From positions 372,001-436,000 of the forward strand of contig NC_021294.1 of assembly GCF_000402035.1 (NCBI RefSeq): a stretch of DNA of 64,000 nt, given 5' to 3'. Positions 16,257 to 26,353 of the stretch are shown here, piece by piece (position 1 is the first letter of the stretch; the number at the start of each line of letters is the position of its first letter). A model generated the notes under the pieces. That model ran no database searches. It saw nothing but the letters and a program-made list of their open reading frames with translations, and was not told the origin of the DNA. Origin of the DNA: Caballeronia insecticola (GTDB lineage Bacteria; Pseudomonadota; Gammaproteobacteria; Burkholderiales; Burkholderiaceae). Position numbers and translations under genes: made by a program.

Positions 16257-16291
16257 GATTCGTGTGCCGATTGTGTGTCGATTTGTGTGCT
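16257..16291. repeat. Three imperfect GATTNGTGTGYC repeats
   Basis: GATTCGTGTGCC, GATTGTGTGTC and GATTTGTGTGCT stand head to tail upstream of the GlsB-type gene; spacing of about 11-12 bp could present one helical face to a regulator. No regulator is identified. Confidence 0.45.
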
Positions 16292-16464
16292 GTCATTCCC
16301 GGACGACATCCCGGTACATGCAAAGTAGCACGGCGTCATGGGTTTGGGTATGACACGCGCCGGGATCGGCCGTTCGGCCAGGTCTTCAGCACGAACGATG
16401 CCGCATGCGTGCGGCACGGTAAAATTCGTCGCATTGCCTCAATGCAAGCCAGTGCTGCCACGAT

Positions 16465-16962
16465 ATGACCACCGATTCCGATTCCGATCTCACCCCCGCC
16501 GACGACACGATCCACGAAGACCGCCTCTGGCGTGACGACGGCTGGACCGCGCGCGTCATCAAAAACGAAGACGACGACGGCTGGGCCGTCGAAATGATCC
16601 AGGCAGGCGAGGCCGAGCCCGCGCTTGTCGGCCCGTGGACCATGGGCCGCGACAAGAAGAACCCGAAGCCGCTCGACGCCGGGGCATTTCGCACGCTCGT
16701 GAAGACGGCATCGGAAGTGCTGCGCAGGCATGAGCAGCAGCGCCACGCGATGTTGCACAAGAACGTCGCCATCGACGTGAACGGCGAGCAGATCAGCGTC
16801 GCGCTGGAGATCGTGCCCGACGAGGACGATCCGTACGCCGACCTGAAGGCCTTCGATGCCTTCGGCGCGCAATTGGCTCACGTGCGCGTGTCGCCTGCGT
16901 TCAAGCTCACCAAGGCAAGCGCGGAGCGTTGGGCGGAGAACGATTTCGCCAAACCGAACTGA
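16465..16962 (+). CDS. Conserved hypothetical acidic protein, 165 aa
   Basis: A 165-residue soluble protein, strongly acidic at the N-terminus (residues 4-20), with no signal peptide, membrane helix or recognised domain. The central part (TARVIKNEDDDGWAVEMIQ) looks like beta strands. It is convergent with the OmpA-type gene. Composition is typical of the chromosome, so it is not obviously acquired. Function unknown. Confidence 0.75.
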   Translation: MTTDSDSDLTPADDTIHEDRLWRDDGWTARVIKNEDDDGWAVEMIQAGEAEPALVGPWTMGRDKKNPKPLDAGAFRTLVKTASEVLRRHEQQRHAMLHKNVAIDVNGEQISVALEIVPDEDDPYADLKAFDAFGAQLAHVRVSPAFKLTKASAERWAENDFAKPN

Positions 16963-17012
16963 TCGAGCGAATTGATCGCTTCGTCTGCGCCGAAAATCTG
17001 CGCGCGTAAACG

Positions 17013-17044
17013 AAAAACGCCGTCGCGTTCTGCAGCGACGGCGT
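17013..17044 (-). terminator. Intrinsic terminator of the DUF937-OmpA gene
   Basis: ACGCCGTCGC and GCGACGGCGT form a 10-bp stem with an 8-base loop. Reading the minus strand, it ends in five T, 30 bases after the stop at 17074. Confidence 0.85.
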
Positions 17045-17073
17045 AATCCAACGATGGCGAGCGTTCTACGTCT

Positions 17074-18933
17074 TCAGTTTTTCTTGACGACGAACTCGAT
17101 ACGGCGATTCGAAAAGCGTCCGCTCGCGGTTTCGTTATCGGCGACCGGGCGTGCGTCGCCATAACCTTCGGCAGTCAGCGACTGGGGCGGCACGCCCTCG
17201 CGTACCAGGAAGCCGCGCACGGCATGCGCGCGTTCCTTCGATACTTCCAGCTTGGCCGGCGCCGCGCCTTGCGAATCCGAGTAGCCGGCAATTTCGAGAT
17301 TGACCATCGACCCCTTCGCTGCGCAGTCTTTCAGCAGCTTGGCGGTCTTGCCGAGCGTTGCATTGGCGCTGTCCGGCACCTGCGCACTGGAGCGGGCGAA
17401 ATTGACCACCTGCAGATCCAGCACCTTGGTGAGCTTGTCGCCCGAGCAGGAATCGTTCGCGGCGAGCAGCGTCTTGATGGCGTCCTGGAACGACTGCGTT
17501 GCACCGGCAACCGCGCTTTCGGCATCGAACGACGAAACCTGGAACGCATTCCCAAGCGATGCCTTCAGACGATCGACCCAGCCGAGCTTGGCGTCCGCCG
17601 CCGTACCGCTCAGTTCCACTTTCGAGCCGGTCAGCTTCGCTTCGGCGCCGGGCACCGCCATGAGCGGCGCCAAGTTAGTCAGGTGTGCGAGCCAGTTTGC
17701 CGGACGCGTTCCCGGCACGACCGAAACGTTCGCCGTGTAGCTCTTTCCGAAACGGCTGGTCAGCGCGTCGATCAGTTGCGTTTTTTCTGCCTCGCTGCCG
17801 ACCGTGGCCTGAATCGAGGGACCACCCGTCGGGCGGCCGTTGAACACCAGTTGCGCGTCTTTTGCGTCGGCGGACGATGCTTGCGACGCTGCATCCGGTT
17901 GCGCCGTCGCACTCGGGCTCGCTACGGCTGCGCTCGATGCTTCGGCGCTCGATGCAGACACGCTCGCCGATGCCGGTGCGACCACGGCGGGTTGCGCATC
18001 GAGAGACACCGCCGATGCCGCAGATTCCACCGCGTTCGCGACCGGTTGCGTTGCCGGAGCGGCGCCGAGACTGATCGTCTTGTCGTGCGCGAAGCCGTAA
18101 TAGAAGAGCGCGGCCAGTACGGCCGCCAGCACCGCGAACAGCAGCCAGACCCATTTGTTCGAGCGTTGCTGCGGTGTGCGCTTGCGCACCGGCGGGCGCA
18201 GGGTTTGCGCGGACGGTTGCGCCGATACCACGGCCGAGGCGACGGGTGCGGCCTGCACGCCCGTTTTGAAGGACGGTTCCGCGCCGATCGCAACGGCGCT
18301 CTCACTGCTGGGGCGTTGCGCGAAATCGCGTTGCGCAAGGTTCGACGCGGCGGCTTCGAGCCGCGCGGCGATGCTGCCCGTAAAGCCTTCGGTGTTACCG
18401 ACGCCGATGGACGATGCAACCGCATTCGACATCGATGCGTTGACCTCGGAAACCTGCTCGCGCAAGAGCCTCGGCAAATGCGCCACGCTCCATTGCGCGA
18501 GCAGGAAGTGCCGCTTCAGGACACCGAACAGCACCGCGGCGACGATACCCGCCAGCGACGACGTGGCTTGCGTCGGCACGCCGGTTTCGGCGGACACGGT
18601 GTCGGTCAGGGCATCGATGCGGCGGCCCGTTGCGACCGCGGCCAGCGAATGACCGACCGCTTCGAGCTGTTTGAGGCCGCCGGTCGTCGAAATCAGCCGG
18701 GAGAACTGATCGATCATGTGCGCGTCGGTTTCCGGCTGCATGATCACGGAAAAGATCGATTGCGCGCCCGGGACGAGCGTCGCGCGGTCCATGAGCGACG
18801 CCACGAGTCCGGGGGCGACGCGTGCCGTCACCTGGCGGACGACTTGCGCGGGAATGCCGAACTGTTGCGACAGCTGCTCCGCGATGTTTTCCGAGAACGC
18901 GGAATTGACCGCCTGGACCAGATTGATGCTCAT
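17074..18933 (-). CDS. DUF937-TM-OmpA family protein
   Basis: A 619-residue protein. Residues 1-180 resemble DUF937 (YidB-like; QAVNSAFSENIAEQLSQQFG, LAGIVAAVLFGVLKRH). A single transmembrane helix lies at 261-281, then an Ala/Ser-rich linker (about 290-360), a BON-like stretch, and a C-terminal OmpA peptidoglycan-binding domain (NLEIAGYSDSQG, SKERAHAVRGFLV, FSNRRIEFV). The topology suggests the DUF937 part is cytoplasmic and the OmpA part binds peptidoglycan, tethering the inner membrane to the wall. AGGAATAG precedes the ATG. There is no N-terminal signal peptide, so it is not an outer-membrane porin. Confidence 0.85.
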   Translation of the reverse strand: MSINLVQAVNSAFSENIAEQLSQQFGIPAQVVRQVTARVAPGLVASLMDRATLVPGAQSIFSVIMQPETDAHMIDQFSRLISTTGGLKQLEAVGHSLAAVATGRRIDALTDTVSAETGVPTQATSSLAGIVAAVLFGVLKRHFLLAQWSVAHLPRLLREQVSEVNASMSNAVASSIGVGNTEGFTGSIAARLEAAASNLAQRDFAQRPSSESAVAIGAEPSFKTGVQAAPVASAVVSAQPSAQTLRPPVRKRTPQQRSNKWVWLLFAVLAAVLAALFYYGFAHDKTISLGAAPATQPVANAVESAASAVSLDAQPAVVAPASASVSASSAEASSAAVASPSATAQPDAASQASSADAKDAQLVFNGRPTGGPSIQATVGSEAEKTQLIDALTSRFGKSYTANVSVVPGTRPANWLAHLTNLAPLMAVPGAEAKLTGSKVELSGTAADAKLGWVDRLKASLGNAFQVSSFDAESAVAGATQSFQDAIKTLLAANDSCSGDKLTKVLDLQVVNFARSSAQVPDSANATLGKTAKLLKDCAAKGSMVNLEIAGYSDSQGAAPAKLEVSKERAHAVRGFLVREGVPPQSLTAEGYGDARPVADNETASGRFSNRRIEFVVKKN

Positions 18934-19454
18934 CGACTCTATTCCTGTTTACATGAGTGCCTGAAGCGGGCGCCCGACGGGGGCGGATTCTATATGTACA
19001 GTCATCCTAAAAAGGAGCGCGCAAACTTCTTGACGAAAATGATGCGTGCGGACCACTTGACTGACGTTTCTCAATGTGCTCGCGACGCCTTGCAGGAGAA
19101 CAATCGGACGATGCGTTTCGCTGCAATGCTCAGCCACGACGGTTCGGCCGGAGCCGTTTCGTGGCTCCGGACCGACAGCGCGACCAGCGACAGCATGGAA
19201 TGAGAACGAATGAGCGTGCGATAGGATGCGTCGAGCGGAGAGGTCCACACGCACGAGCGGCAGTTGTGTTTCGAGCAGGTATTGCAGGGCGGTTGGTCAC
19301 GTTTCATGGCAGGGTCCGTTGCGAATCTCTGCACATGATGTTCGATGCGCTATCGTTAGACGATCAGAGGCATCCGATTAAAGTCTCAATTCAGCTTTCA
19401 AAATTGGGACAAAATCATTTGATGAAGCGCAACGATTCACCGAAGGAGATGGCC
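18934..19454. other. Intergenic region without a convincing gene
   Basis: About 520 bases between the OmpA-type start and the YciI start. Open frames on both strands lack ribosome sites and family resemblance. No hairpin with a T-run or clear promoter was found. Confidence 0.55.
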
Positions 19455-19751
19455 ATGCACTACCTGTTGATCTACGAACTTTGTCCGGATTATATGGAGC
19501 GCCGCGCGCAGTTTCGCGACGCGCATCTCGCGCTGGCGTGGGCTGCGGTCGAGCGAGGCGAAATCGTGCTGGCGGGCGCGCTCGATTCGCCCGCCGACCG
19601 GGCGATGCTCCTGTTTCACAGCGATTCGCCCGCCGTGGCGGAAGCGTTCGCGAAGGGCGACCCGTACGTGACGAACGGGCTCGTCGAGCGCTGGGAAGTG
19701 CGCAAATGGAACACGGTGGTGGGCGCGAGCGCGGCCACGCCGGTGCGTTAG
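19455..19751 (+). CDS. YciI-family protein
   Basis: A 98-residue single-domain protein of the YciI fold (ferredoxin-like dimer): MHYLLIYELCPDYMERR, RDAHLALAWAAVERGEIVLAGAL, FAKGDPYVTNGLVERWEVRKW. It keeps the conserved His of the RxxHL motif and the GDPYV turn. The family's catalytic role is mostly unknown. GAAGGAG sits 7 bases before the ATG at 19455, so I place the start there and not at the ATG 6 bases earlier or the open frame upstream. Confidence 0.87.
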   Translation: MHYLLIYELCPDYMERRAQFRDAHLALAWAAVERGEIVLAGALDSPADRAMLLFHSDSPAVAEAFAKGDPYVTNGLVERWEVRKWNTVVGASAATPVR

Positions 19752-19770
19752 CGCCGCCGCGCCGCTGCCG

Positions 19771-20763
19771 TTACGCGTCGGCGGTTTCTTCCTCGGGGCG
19801 ATCCCGCCGCGCGGAGCCGCGACGCTGCGCCGAGCGATACAGCGTCGTGAGCGTATCGTCGATTTGCTGGGTACGCTCGAAGAGCGCCGCGAGCCAGTCG
19901 ACGAACGCCGACACGCGCGGCGTCGCCTGACGGCTCTTCAGAAACGCCACCGATACCTTGAGCGGCGGCGACTTCCATTGCGGCAGCACTTCGCGCAATT
20001 GTCCCGAACGCAGGTAGGGCTGAGCGGCGATGCGCAACGGCTGGATCAGCCCGAGCCCTTCGATGCCGCACGCCAGATACGCGTGCTCGTCGGCGACCTG
20101 CACGAAGCCGCGCATCTTCATCGTGACGGGCTCGCCGTCGACATCGAAATCGAAATCGGCGGGGCGGCCGCTTTTCTCCGATACGCAGTTCACCGCGACA
20201 TGCCGCGCAAGTTCGTTGAGCGAGGCGGGCACGCCGTGCTTGTCGAGATACGTCGGGCTTGCGCAGGTCACTTGTTCGAGCAGGCCGAGCCGGCGCGCGA
20301 CGAGTCCCGAATCGGGCAGTTCGCCGAGCTGGATGCTGCAATCGACGCCCGTGCCCACGAGATCGATATTGCGGTTGCCGATGCCGATCGACAGTTCGAT
20401 GTGCGGATAGCGCGCGTGAAATTCCGGCAACGCGGGCACGACGATCGAGGTCGCGACGGTATCCGGCATTTCCACGCGCAGCCGTCCGCGCAGGCGCTCC
20501 TCGCCCGCGCCGAAACCGGATTCGAGTTCGTCGATATCGGCGAGAATCTGCGCGCAGCGTTCATAGTAGGCCGCACCGTCGACGGTGAGATTCAGGCGCC
20601 GCGTCGTGCGTGCAAGCAGTTGCACGCCGACGAGCGCTTCGAGTTGTTGCACGGTCGTCGAAACACTCGCGCGCGGCATGCCGAGAGACTCGGCCGCACG
20701 CGTGAAGCTGTTCGTATCGACGACACGCGTGAAGACACGCATGGCATGGACGCGATCGATCAC
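19771..20763 (-). CDS. LysR-family transcriptional regulator
   Basis: A 330-residue LysR protein with an N-terminal winged helix (DRVHAMRVFTRVVDTNSFTR, MPRASVSTTVQQLE) and a substrate-binding domain of the CrgA/DmlR subgroup (RLRVEMPDTVATSIVVPALP). The start is a GTG at 20763 preceded by AAGGA about 9 bases upstream; the open frame continues to 21084 but without homologous sequence. No divergent target gene is visible, so its regulon is unknown. The C-terminus has an Arg/Glu-rich tail. Confidence 0.87.
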   Translation of the reverse strand: MIDRVHAMRVFTRVVDTNSFTRAAESLGMPRASVSTTVQQLEALVGVQLLARTTRRLNLTVDGAAYYERCAQILADIDELESGFGAGEERLRGRLRVEMPDTVATSIVVPALPEFHARYPHIELSIGIGNRNIDLVGTGVDCSIQLGELPDSGLVARRLGLLEQVTCASPTYLDKHGVPASLNELARHVAVNCVSEKSGRPADFDFDVDGEPVTMKMRGFVQVADEHAYLACGIEGLGLIQPLRIAAQPYLRSGQLREVLPQWKSPPLKVSVAFLKSRQATPRVSAFVDWLAALFERTQQIDDTLTTLYRSAQRRGSARRDRPEEETADA

Positions 20764-20962
20764 GTTGAGTTTTCCTTTTATGACGATTGAGTGGCGATGC
20801 GCGAGAAAAAGCGACTCCGCCGCAGTCTGGACACTGCGGAAAATGGGCGCATCGGCGATGGTTAAATCGTACGGTCGGGAGACGTCAACGTGAATACACA
20901 AAACTGGACGATTCTTGCCTGATTCTTTTTGACGGGCAGCACGCGCAGTGTGTTGAGCAAGC

Positions 20963-22228
20963 TCAGAGCGTGGGCATTTCTCCGCGCAGACGGCCTGCCA
21001 CGCCGCTGAAATCCGAGCCTGACGGCGCCTGATAGAGCCGCAGACCCATCTCCGGAAGTATCGACAGCAGATGGTCGAAGACATCGCCCTGAATGCGCTC
21101 GTATTGCGTCCAGGCGGTCGTGGCGGTGAAGCAGTAGACCTCGACCGGAATGCCTTGCGATTCCGGCTCCATCATGCGGACCATGATCGCCATGTCCTGA
21201 CGGATTTCCGGATGCCGCTGCAGGTAAGCCAGCCCGTACGCGCGAAACGTGCCGATATTCGTGAGCCGCCGGCGATTCGCCGGTTCGTTCGCCAGTTCGC
21301 CGAGATTGCGGTTGGCCTGTTCGACTTCCGTCTGCTTCTGTTCGAGATAATCGTGCAGCAGACGAAAGCGCTTCAGGCGCGCGGTTTCCTCGTCGGAAAG
21401 GAAACGCACGCATTGCGCGTCGATACGCATGGTGCGCTTGATGCGCCGCCCGCCCGATTCGAACATGTGCCGATAGTTGCGGTAACTCTCCGAGAAGAGC
21501 TTGTAGGTGGGCACCGTCGTCACGGTGTTGTCCCAGTTCTGCACCTTGACGGTATGCAGCGCGATGTCCTTCACGAAGCCATCGGCGGCGGCCTGCGGCA
21601 TCTCGATCCAGTCGCCGATGCGCAGCATGTCGTTCGACGTGAGCTGCGTGCTCGCGACGAGCGACAGCAACGTGTCCTTGAACACGAGCAGCAGCACGGC
21701 GGACAGCGCGCCGATTCCCGAGAGCATCCAGAGCGGCGAACGGTCGATCAGGATCGACAGCACGAGCACGCCGCACACGAGCGCCAGCGCAAGCTTGCCG
21801 ATCTGGATATACCCCTTGATCGAGCGCGTCTGCGCTTCCTTGGTGTCGGCATAGACGTCCTGCCACGCGGAAAGCGCGCTGCCCGCCGCGAGGAACGCGC
21901 AGATCCACGCGCCGCCGTGCGCCATGCGTTCGATGATCGTCGCCCAATGACCGACGCGCGGTACTTCGTCGATGCCGAGCGCGACGGTTGCGAACGGCAC
22001 CGCGTACCAGAGCCGGTGATAAGCGCGACGCCGGATGAACGCGCGATCCCATTTCTCGTGCCCCGCCAGCACGAGCAGCCGATGCGCGAGATACAGCACG
22101 ACACGCGCGACGACCCACTGCACGAACAGCGCGATCAGAACCAGCGCGACGAGACCCGCGACGAGTTGCGCCCACGGATGAGCGGCGAGTTGGTGCGGCA
22201 GCGGGTCGGGGAGGAAATCGAAATTCAT
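20963..22228 (-). CDS. ybdG: YbdG-type mechanosensitive channel (MscS superfamily)
   Basis: A 421-residue inner-membrane protein with about five hydrophobic helices followed by the MscS pore/beta domain (VFKDTLLSLVASTQLTSNDM, RIGDWIEMPQAAADGFVKDI, VQNWDNTVTTVPTYKLF). The pattern and length match E. coli YbdG, a miniconductance channel that opens under osmotic downshock. The ATG at 22228 begins MNFDFLPDPLP; the longer open frame to 22324 is unlikely. The downstream LysR gene is co-directional but about 200 bases away. Confidence 0.88.
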   Translation of the reverse strand: MNFDFLPDPLPHQLAAHPWAQLVAGLVALVLIALFVQWVVARVVLYLAHRLLVLAGHEKWDRAFIRRRAYHRLWYAVPFATVALGIDEVPRVGHWATIIERMAHGGAWICAFLAAGSALSAWQDVYADTKEAQTRSIKGYIQIGKLALALVCGVLVLSILIDRSPLWMLSGIGALSAVLLLVFKDTLLSLVASTQLTSNDMLRIGDWIEMPQAAADGFVKDIALHTVKVQNWDNTVTTVPTYKLFSESYRNYRHMFESGGRRIKRTMRIDAQCVRFLSDEETARLKRFRLLHDYLEQKQTEVEQANRNLGELANEPANRRRLTNIGTFRAYGLAYLQRHPEIRQDMAIMVRMMEPESQGIPVEVYCFTATTAWTQYERIQGDVFDHLLSILPEMGLRLYQAPSGSDFSGVAGRLRGEMPTL

Positions 22229-22443
22229 ACCTTGTGATTGGAGCTCGAAGAAGGCGCACGCGTGCATTTTCGCGGCGCGGCGTCCCGTATTGTGCATGAA
22301 CGTGCGCGCCCGATCGCCGCGCATGTGCGGCCTGGCGCGTCTTATCGAAAACCCGAAGTCGATGAAAATGAATTTTTTCTGGCGGATTTTTTGAGTAAAT
22401 ATACTTTCATTGCCAATCCCGCAACGAGGGCTCAGCGCCGTTC

Positions 22444-23430
22444 ATGACCCGTTCGCCACCGGTTCGCGCGCCTGCCAAGGCCGACGATCTCATCTCCGCG
22501 CGCATCACGGCCGCCATGCCGACGCTCACGCCGATCCATCGGCGCATGGGTGCTTTCGTGCTGGCCAACCTGTTCCGCTCGGCGACGATGCGCATCGACG
22601 AACTGGCGGGCGCCGTGGGCGCGTCGGTCGCCACGGCGAACCGGTTTGCGCGCGCGCTCGGCTTTTCCGGCTATCCGGCGTTTCGTGAGGCGCTCGTGCG
22701 CGGCTTCGAGGCGACCATCGCGCCCGTCGAACGCCTGCGCACGGCGCTCGAATCGCCGGCGAGCGGGGCCGAAGTGTTCGATGCATCGCTCGCGCAAGCC
22801 GCCGCGAATCTGCGTCTCGCGCAGACGTCCGTGGATGCCGCCAAGGCCGGCGCGATCGTCGACGCCATTCTCGCCGCGCCGCGCGTCTTCGTGATCGGCT
22901 ACGGCGCGAGCGCGTTTCTGGCCGGCTTGATGGAGCATGGCCTGACGCCATATTGCGCGAACGTGCAGTCGCTCGCGTTGACGGGCGGGCCGTCGCACGC
23001 GGCGCGCAGGCTGTTCACGGCGGCGCGCGGCGACGTGCTGATCGCGATTGCGTTCCCGCGTTACGTCGATGACACCATCACGCTCGCGAGGCTTGCGCGC
23101 GAACACGGGCTGCGCGTCGTCGCGCTCACTGACAGCGCCGCATCGCCGCTCGCGCACGTCGCGGACCTCGTGCTGCCGGTGCGCGCCGAGCGGCGGCTCG
23201 CGGCGAATTGCGACACGGCGGTGCTCGCCGTCATCGAAGCATTGTGCGATGCCGTCGCGCACCGCGCGAAGCGCTCGGTCGAAGCGGCGTCGGGATTGAC
23301 CGAATTCGTCTTGCCGTGGCTCGTCGCGCCGTCGCTGCTGAACGGCGCGAACGTGAACACGAGCACTCGGGCGGCACCGCGCCGCCACACGACCAAACGA
23401 CCCACTCACACGGAACCGCGCGAGTCATGA
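22444..23430 (+). CDS. MurR/RpiR-family transcriptional regulator
   Basis: A 328-residue regulator with an N-terminal HTH_6 domain ([25 protein letters not shown]) and a SIS phosphosugar-like domain (about 130-260; [33 protein letters not shown]). It is first in a run of eight genes whose coding regions mostly overlap by four bases (here ATGA at 23427), so it most likely regulates its own operon. RpiR proteins with SIS domains usually sense phosphorylated or amino sugars; whether this one senses a peptide-related ligand is open. The Arg/Thr-rich C-terminal tail is not part of the fold. Confidence 0.9.
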   Translation: MTRSPPVRAPAKADDLISARITAAMPTLTPIHRRMGAFVLANLFRSATMRIDELAGAVGASVATANRFARALGFSGYPAFREALVRGFEATIAPVERLRTALESPASGAEVFDASLAQAAANLRLAQTSVDAAKAGAIVDAILAAPRVFVIGYGASAFLAGLMEHGLTPYCANVQSLALTGGPSHAARRLFTAARGDVLIAIAFPRYVDDTITLARLAREHGLRVVALTDSAASPLAHVADLVLPVRAERRLAANCDTAVLAVIEALCDAVAHRAKRSVEAASGLTEFVLPWLVAPSLLNGANVNTSTRAAPRRHTTKRPTHTEPRES

Positions 23431-24404
23431 ACGCCACACCAGTCATCGCCATCCACGGCGGCGCGGGTACGATCCTGCGCAGCGCCATGAATACCGAAAC
23501 CGAAGCGCGCTATCACGCCGCGCTCGCGGAAATTCTGCGCGCGGGCGAGCGCATTCTCGCCGACGGCGGCAGCGCACTGGACGCCGTGACCGAAGCCGTG
23601 CGCCTGCTCGAAGACTGCCCGCTGTTCAACGCGGGCCACGGCGCGGTGTTCACGGCCGCGGGCACGCACGAGCTCGATGCCTCCGTCATGGACGGCGCGA
23701 CGCTCGACGCCGGCTCGATCAGCTGCGTGACGCGCGTGAAGAACCCGGTGCTTGCCGCGCGCCGCGTGCTCGATGTGAGCGACCACGTCATGTTCACGGC
23801 CGAGGGCGCGGAAGCGTTCGCACAGGCGCAAAGGCTCGAGTTCGTCGATCCGTCCTACTTCCGCACCGAAGCGCGCTACGAACAATGGCTGAAGGCGCGC
23901 GGCACGTCGCGCACGATGCTCGATCACGACGCGCAGACCTTCGCGTTCTCGAACACGCCGCCGGAAGACGATCCGATCGATCCGGCGAAGAAGTTCGGCA
24001 CGGTCGGCGCCGTCGCGCTCGATGCGCACGGTCATGTGGCCGCGGCCACGTCGACGGGCGGCATCACCAACAAGCAGGCGGGCCGCGTCGGCGATGCGCC
24101 GCTGATCGGCGCGGGATGCTATGCGAACGACGCCACGTGCGCCGTATCGACCACGGGCACCGGCGAGATGTTCATCCGCATGCTCGCCGCCTACGACGTT
24201 TCGGCGCAGATGGAGTATCGCGGCGTGTCGCTGGAAGCTGCTGCGAGCGATGTCGTGATGAACAAGCTGCCGCGCATCGAGGGACGCGGCGGGCTCGTTG
24301 CGGTCGATGCGCAGGGCAACGTCGCGCTGACGTTCAACACCGAGGGCATGTATCGCGGTTACGCGCGCGTGGGCGAGCCGCCCGTCACGGCCATCTACCG
24401 ATGA
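23427..24404 (+). CDS. iaaA: Isoaspartyl peptidase / L-asparaginase (plant type, Ntn-hydrolase)
   Basis: A 325-residue precursor that self-cleaves into alpha and beta subunits. The new N-terminus is Thr192 in [12 protein letters not shown], with the substrate loop [21 protein letters not shown] downstream (GRVGDSP-type motif) and TGTGE. It hydrolyses beta-aspartyl (isoaspartyl) dipeptides and, weakly, asparagine (EC 3.4.19.5). It overlaps both neighbours by four bases; iaaA-gsiABCD is the order known from E. coli, where gsi imports glutathione. Confidence 0.93.
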   Translation: MNATPVIAIHGGAGTILRSAMNTETEARYHAALAEILRAGERILADGGSALDAVTEAVRLLEDCPLFNAGHGAVFTAAGTHELDASVMDGATLDAGSISCVTRVKNPVLAARRVLDVSDHVMFTAEGAEAFAQAQRLEFVDPSYFRTEARYEQWLKARGTSRTMLDHDAQTFAFSNTPPEDDPIDPAKKFGTVGAVALDAHGHVAAATSTGGITNKQAGRVGDAPLIGAGCYANDATCAVSTTGTGEMFIRMLAAYDVSAQMEYRGVSLEAAASDVVMNKLPRIEGRGGLVAVDAQGNVALTFNTEGMYRGYARVGEPPVTAIYR

Positions 24405-26317
24405 TGAGCCCGACGTCGACTCCGCCGCTGGATCTGCCGGACGGGCGCGTCATCGACGTGCACGATCTATCGGTCTCGTTTCGTTCGCGCGCGCGCATTA
24501 TCGAAGCCGTGCGTCGGGTTTCGTTTTCGGTCGATCGCGGCGAGACGCTTGCGATCGTCGGCGAATCGGGTTCGGGCAAATCGGTCACGTCGCTCGCGTT
24601 GATGCGGCTCGTCGAGCATGGCGGCGGGCAGATCGTGTCGGGCAGCATCGCGTTCCGGCGCCGCAACGGCCGGGTGCTCGATCTCGCGAAAGCAAGCTCC
24701 GCGACGATGCGCAGCGTGCGTGGCGCGGACATCGCGATGATCTTCCAGGAGCCGATGACCTCGCTCAATCCGGTCTTCACGGTCGGCGATCAGATCGCGG
24801 AAGCCATCGCGCTGCATCAGGGCAAGAGCCGCTCCGAGGCTCGCACCGAAGCGCTGCATCTGCTCGATCTCGTGCGTATTCCCGAATCGCGCCGCGTGTT
24901 CGCGCGTTATCCGCATCAATTGTCGGGCGGCATGCGTCAGCGTGTGATGATCGCGATGGCGCTGTCCTGCAAGCCCGCGCTCCTGATCGCCGACGAGCCG
25001 ACCACCGCGCTCGACGTGACCATTCAGGCGCAGATCCTGCAACTCGTGCGCGGCCTGCAGGACGAGATGAACATGGGCGTGATCTTCATCACGCACGACA
25101 TGGGCGTGGTCGCCGAAGTGGCGGACCGCGTGCTCGTGATGTATCGCGGCGACAAGGTGGAGGAAGCGCCGTCGGACACGCTGTTTCATGCGCCGAAGCA
25201 TCCGTACACGAAGGCGCTGCTCGCCGCCGTGCCGACGCTCGGCGCGATGCACGGCACCGATCGCCCCGCGAAATTCCCGATTCTCGAAGTGGAGCCGGTG
25301 GCCTTGGCGCCCGACGATGCGAGCGCGTTGCGGCCGTCCGAGGCGGTCGAAAAGGAAACGCAGCCCGCCGTCGATGAAACCGCCAGGCCGATTCTGCGCG
25401 TGCGCGATCTCGTCACGCGCTTTCCGGTCAAGACCGGTTTGCTGGGCCGCACGACGGCGGCGGTGCATGCGGTCGAACGCGTGAGTTTCGATCTGCGTCC
25501 GGGCGAGACGCTTGCGCTCGTCGGCGAATCGGGCTGCGGCAAATCGACGACGGGGCGCTCGCTGTTGCGGCTCGTCGAAAGCCAGAGCGGTTCCATCGAA
25601 TTCGACGGGCGCGATATCAGCAAGCTCGAAGGCCCCGATTTACAGGCGCTCAGGCGCAACATCCAGTTCATTTTTCAGGACCCGTTCGCGTCGCTGAATC
25701 CGCGTCTGACCGTCGGCTTCTCGGTGATGGAGCCGCTGCTCGTGCATCGCGTCGCGAGCGGCAAGGAAGCGCAGGCGCGCGTCGACTGGCTGCTGGAAAA
25801 AGTGGGCCTGCCGCCCGAAGCCGCGCAACGCTATCCGCATGAATTCTCCGGCGGACAACGGCAGCGCATCGCGATCGCGCGGGCGCTCGCGCTGAATCCG
25901 AAAGTCGTGATCGCCGACGAATCCGTCTCCGCGCTCGATGTTTCCGTGCGCGCGCAGATCGTCAATCTGATGCTCGATCTGCAGCGCGAACTGGGCGTCG
26001 CGTATCTGTTCATCTCGCACGACATGGCGGTGGTCGAGCGCGTGAGTCATCGCGTGGCGGTGATGTATCTCGGCCAGATCGTCGAGATCGGGCCGCGCGC
26101 GGCCGTGTTCGAAGCGCCGCGTCATCCGTACACGCGCAAGCTGATGAGCGCGGTGCCCGTTGCCGATCCGTCGCGCCGTCACGCCAAGCGCATGCTCGCC
26201 GCCGACGAGATTCCGAGCCCGATCCGCAAGCTCGGCGACGAACCTGTCGTCGCGAAGCTCGTAGCCGTAGGACCAGACCATTACGTTGCCGAGCATCACG
26301 TCGGCGGCGCGTATTGA
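24401..26317 (+). CDS. gsiA: Peptide/glutathione ABC transporter, double ATPase (GsiA type)
   Basis: A 638-residue protein with two fused ABC ATPase domains. The first (about 10-285) has Walker A GESGSGKS, signature LSGGMRQR and Walker B LLIADEP; the second (about 330-610) has Walker A GESGCGKS, signature FSGGQRQR and Walker B VVIADES. Each carries the oligopeptide/dipeptide C-terminal extension (AVPTLG, AVPVADP). E. coli GsiA is similar in size (623 aa) and powers glutathione import. ATG at 24401 overlaps the iaaA stop (ATGA). Confidence 0.94.
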   Translation: MMSPTSTPPLDLPDGRVIDVHDLSVSFRSRARIIEAVRRVSFSVDRGETLAIVGESGSGKSVTSLALMRLVEHGGGQIVSGSIAFRRRNGRVLDLAKASSATMRSVRGADIAMIFQEPMTSLNPVFTVGDQIAEAIALHQGKSRSEARTEALHLLDLVRIPESRRVFARYPHQLSGGMRQRVMIAMALSCKPALLIADEPTTALDVTIQAQILQLVRGLQDEMNMGVIFITHDMGVVAEVADRVLVMYRGDKVEEAPSDTLFHAPKHPYTKALLAAVPTLGAMHGTDRPAKFPILEVEPVALAPDDASALRPSEAVEKETQPAVDETARPILRVRDLVTRFPVKTGLLGRTTAAVHAVERVSFDLRPGETLALVGESGCGKSTTGRSLLRLVESQSGSIEFDGRDISKLEGPDLQALRRNIQFIFQDPFASLNPRLTVGFSVMEPLLVHRVASGKEAQARVDWLLEKVGLPPEAAQRYPHEFSGGQRQRIAIARALALNPKVVIADESVSALDVSVRAQIVNLMLDLQRELGVAYLFISHDMAVVERVSHRVAVMYLGQIVEIGPRAAVFEAPRHPYTRKLMSAVPVADPSRRHAKRMLAADEIPSPIRKLGDEPVVAKLVAVGPDHYVAEHHVGGAY

Positions 26318-26353
26318 AGACCCAACCATAACGTCAAGCCAAGGAGTCCAACG

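Noticed and set aside
19071..19334. A Cys-containing 87-codon frame on the minus strand in the gap at 18.9-19.4 kb
   Set aside because: The cluster CNTCSKHNCRSC looks like a motif, but there is no ribosome site and no known fold; chance composition is more likely.
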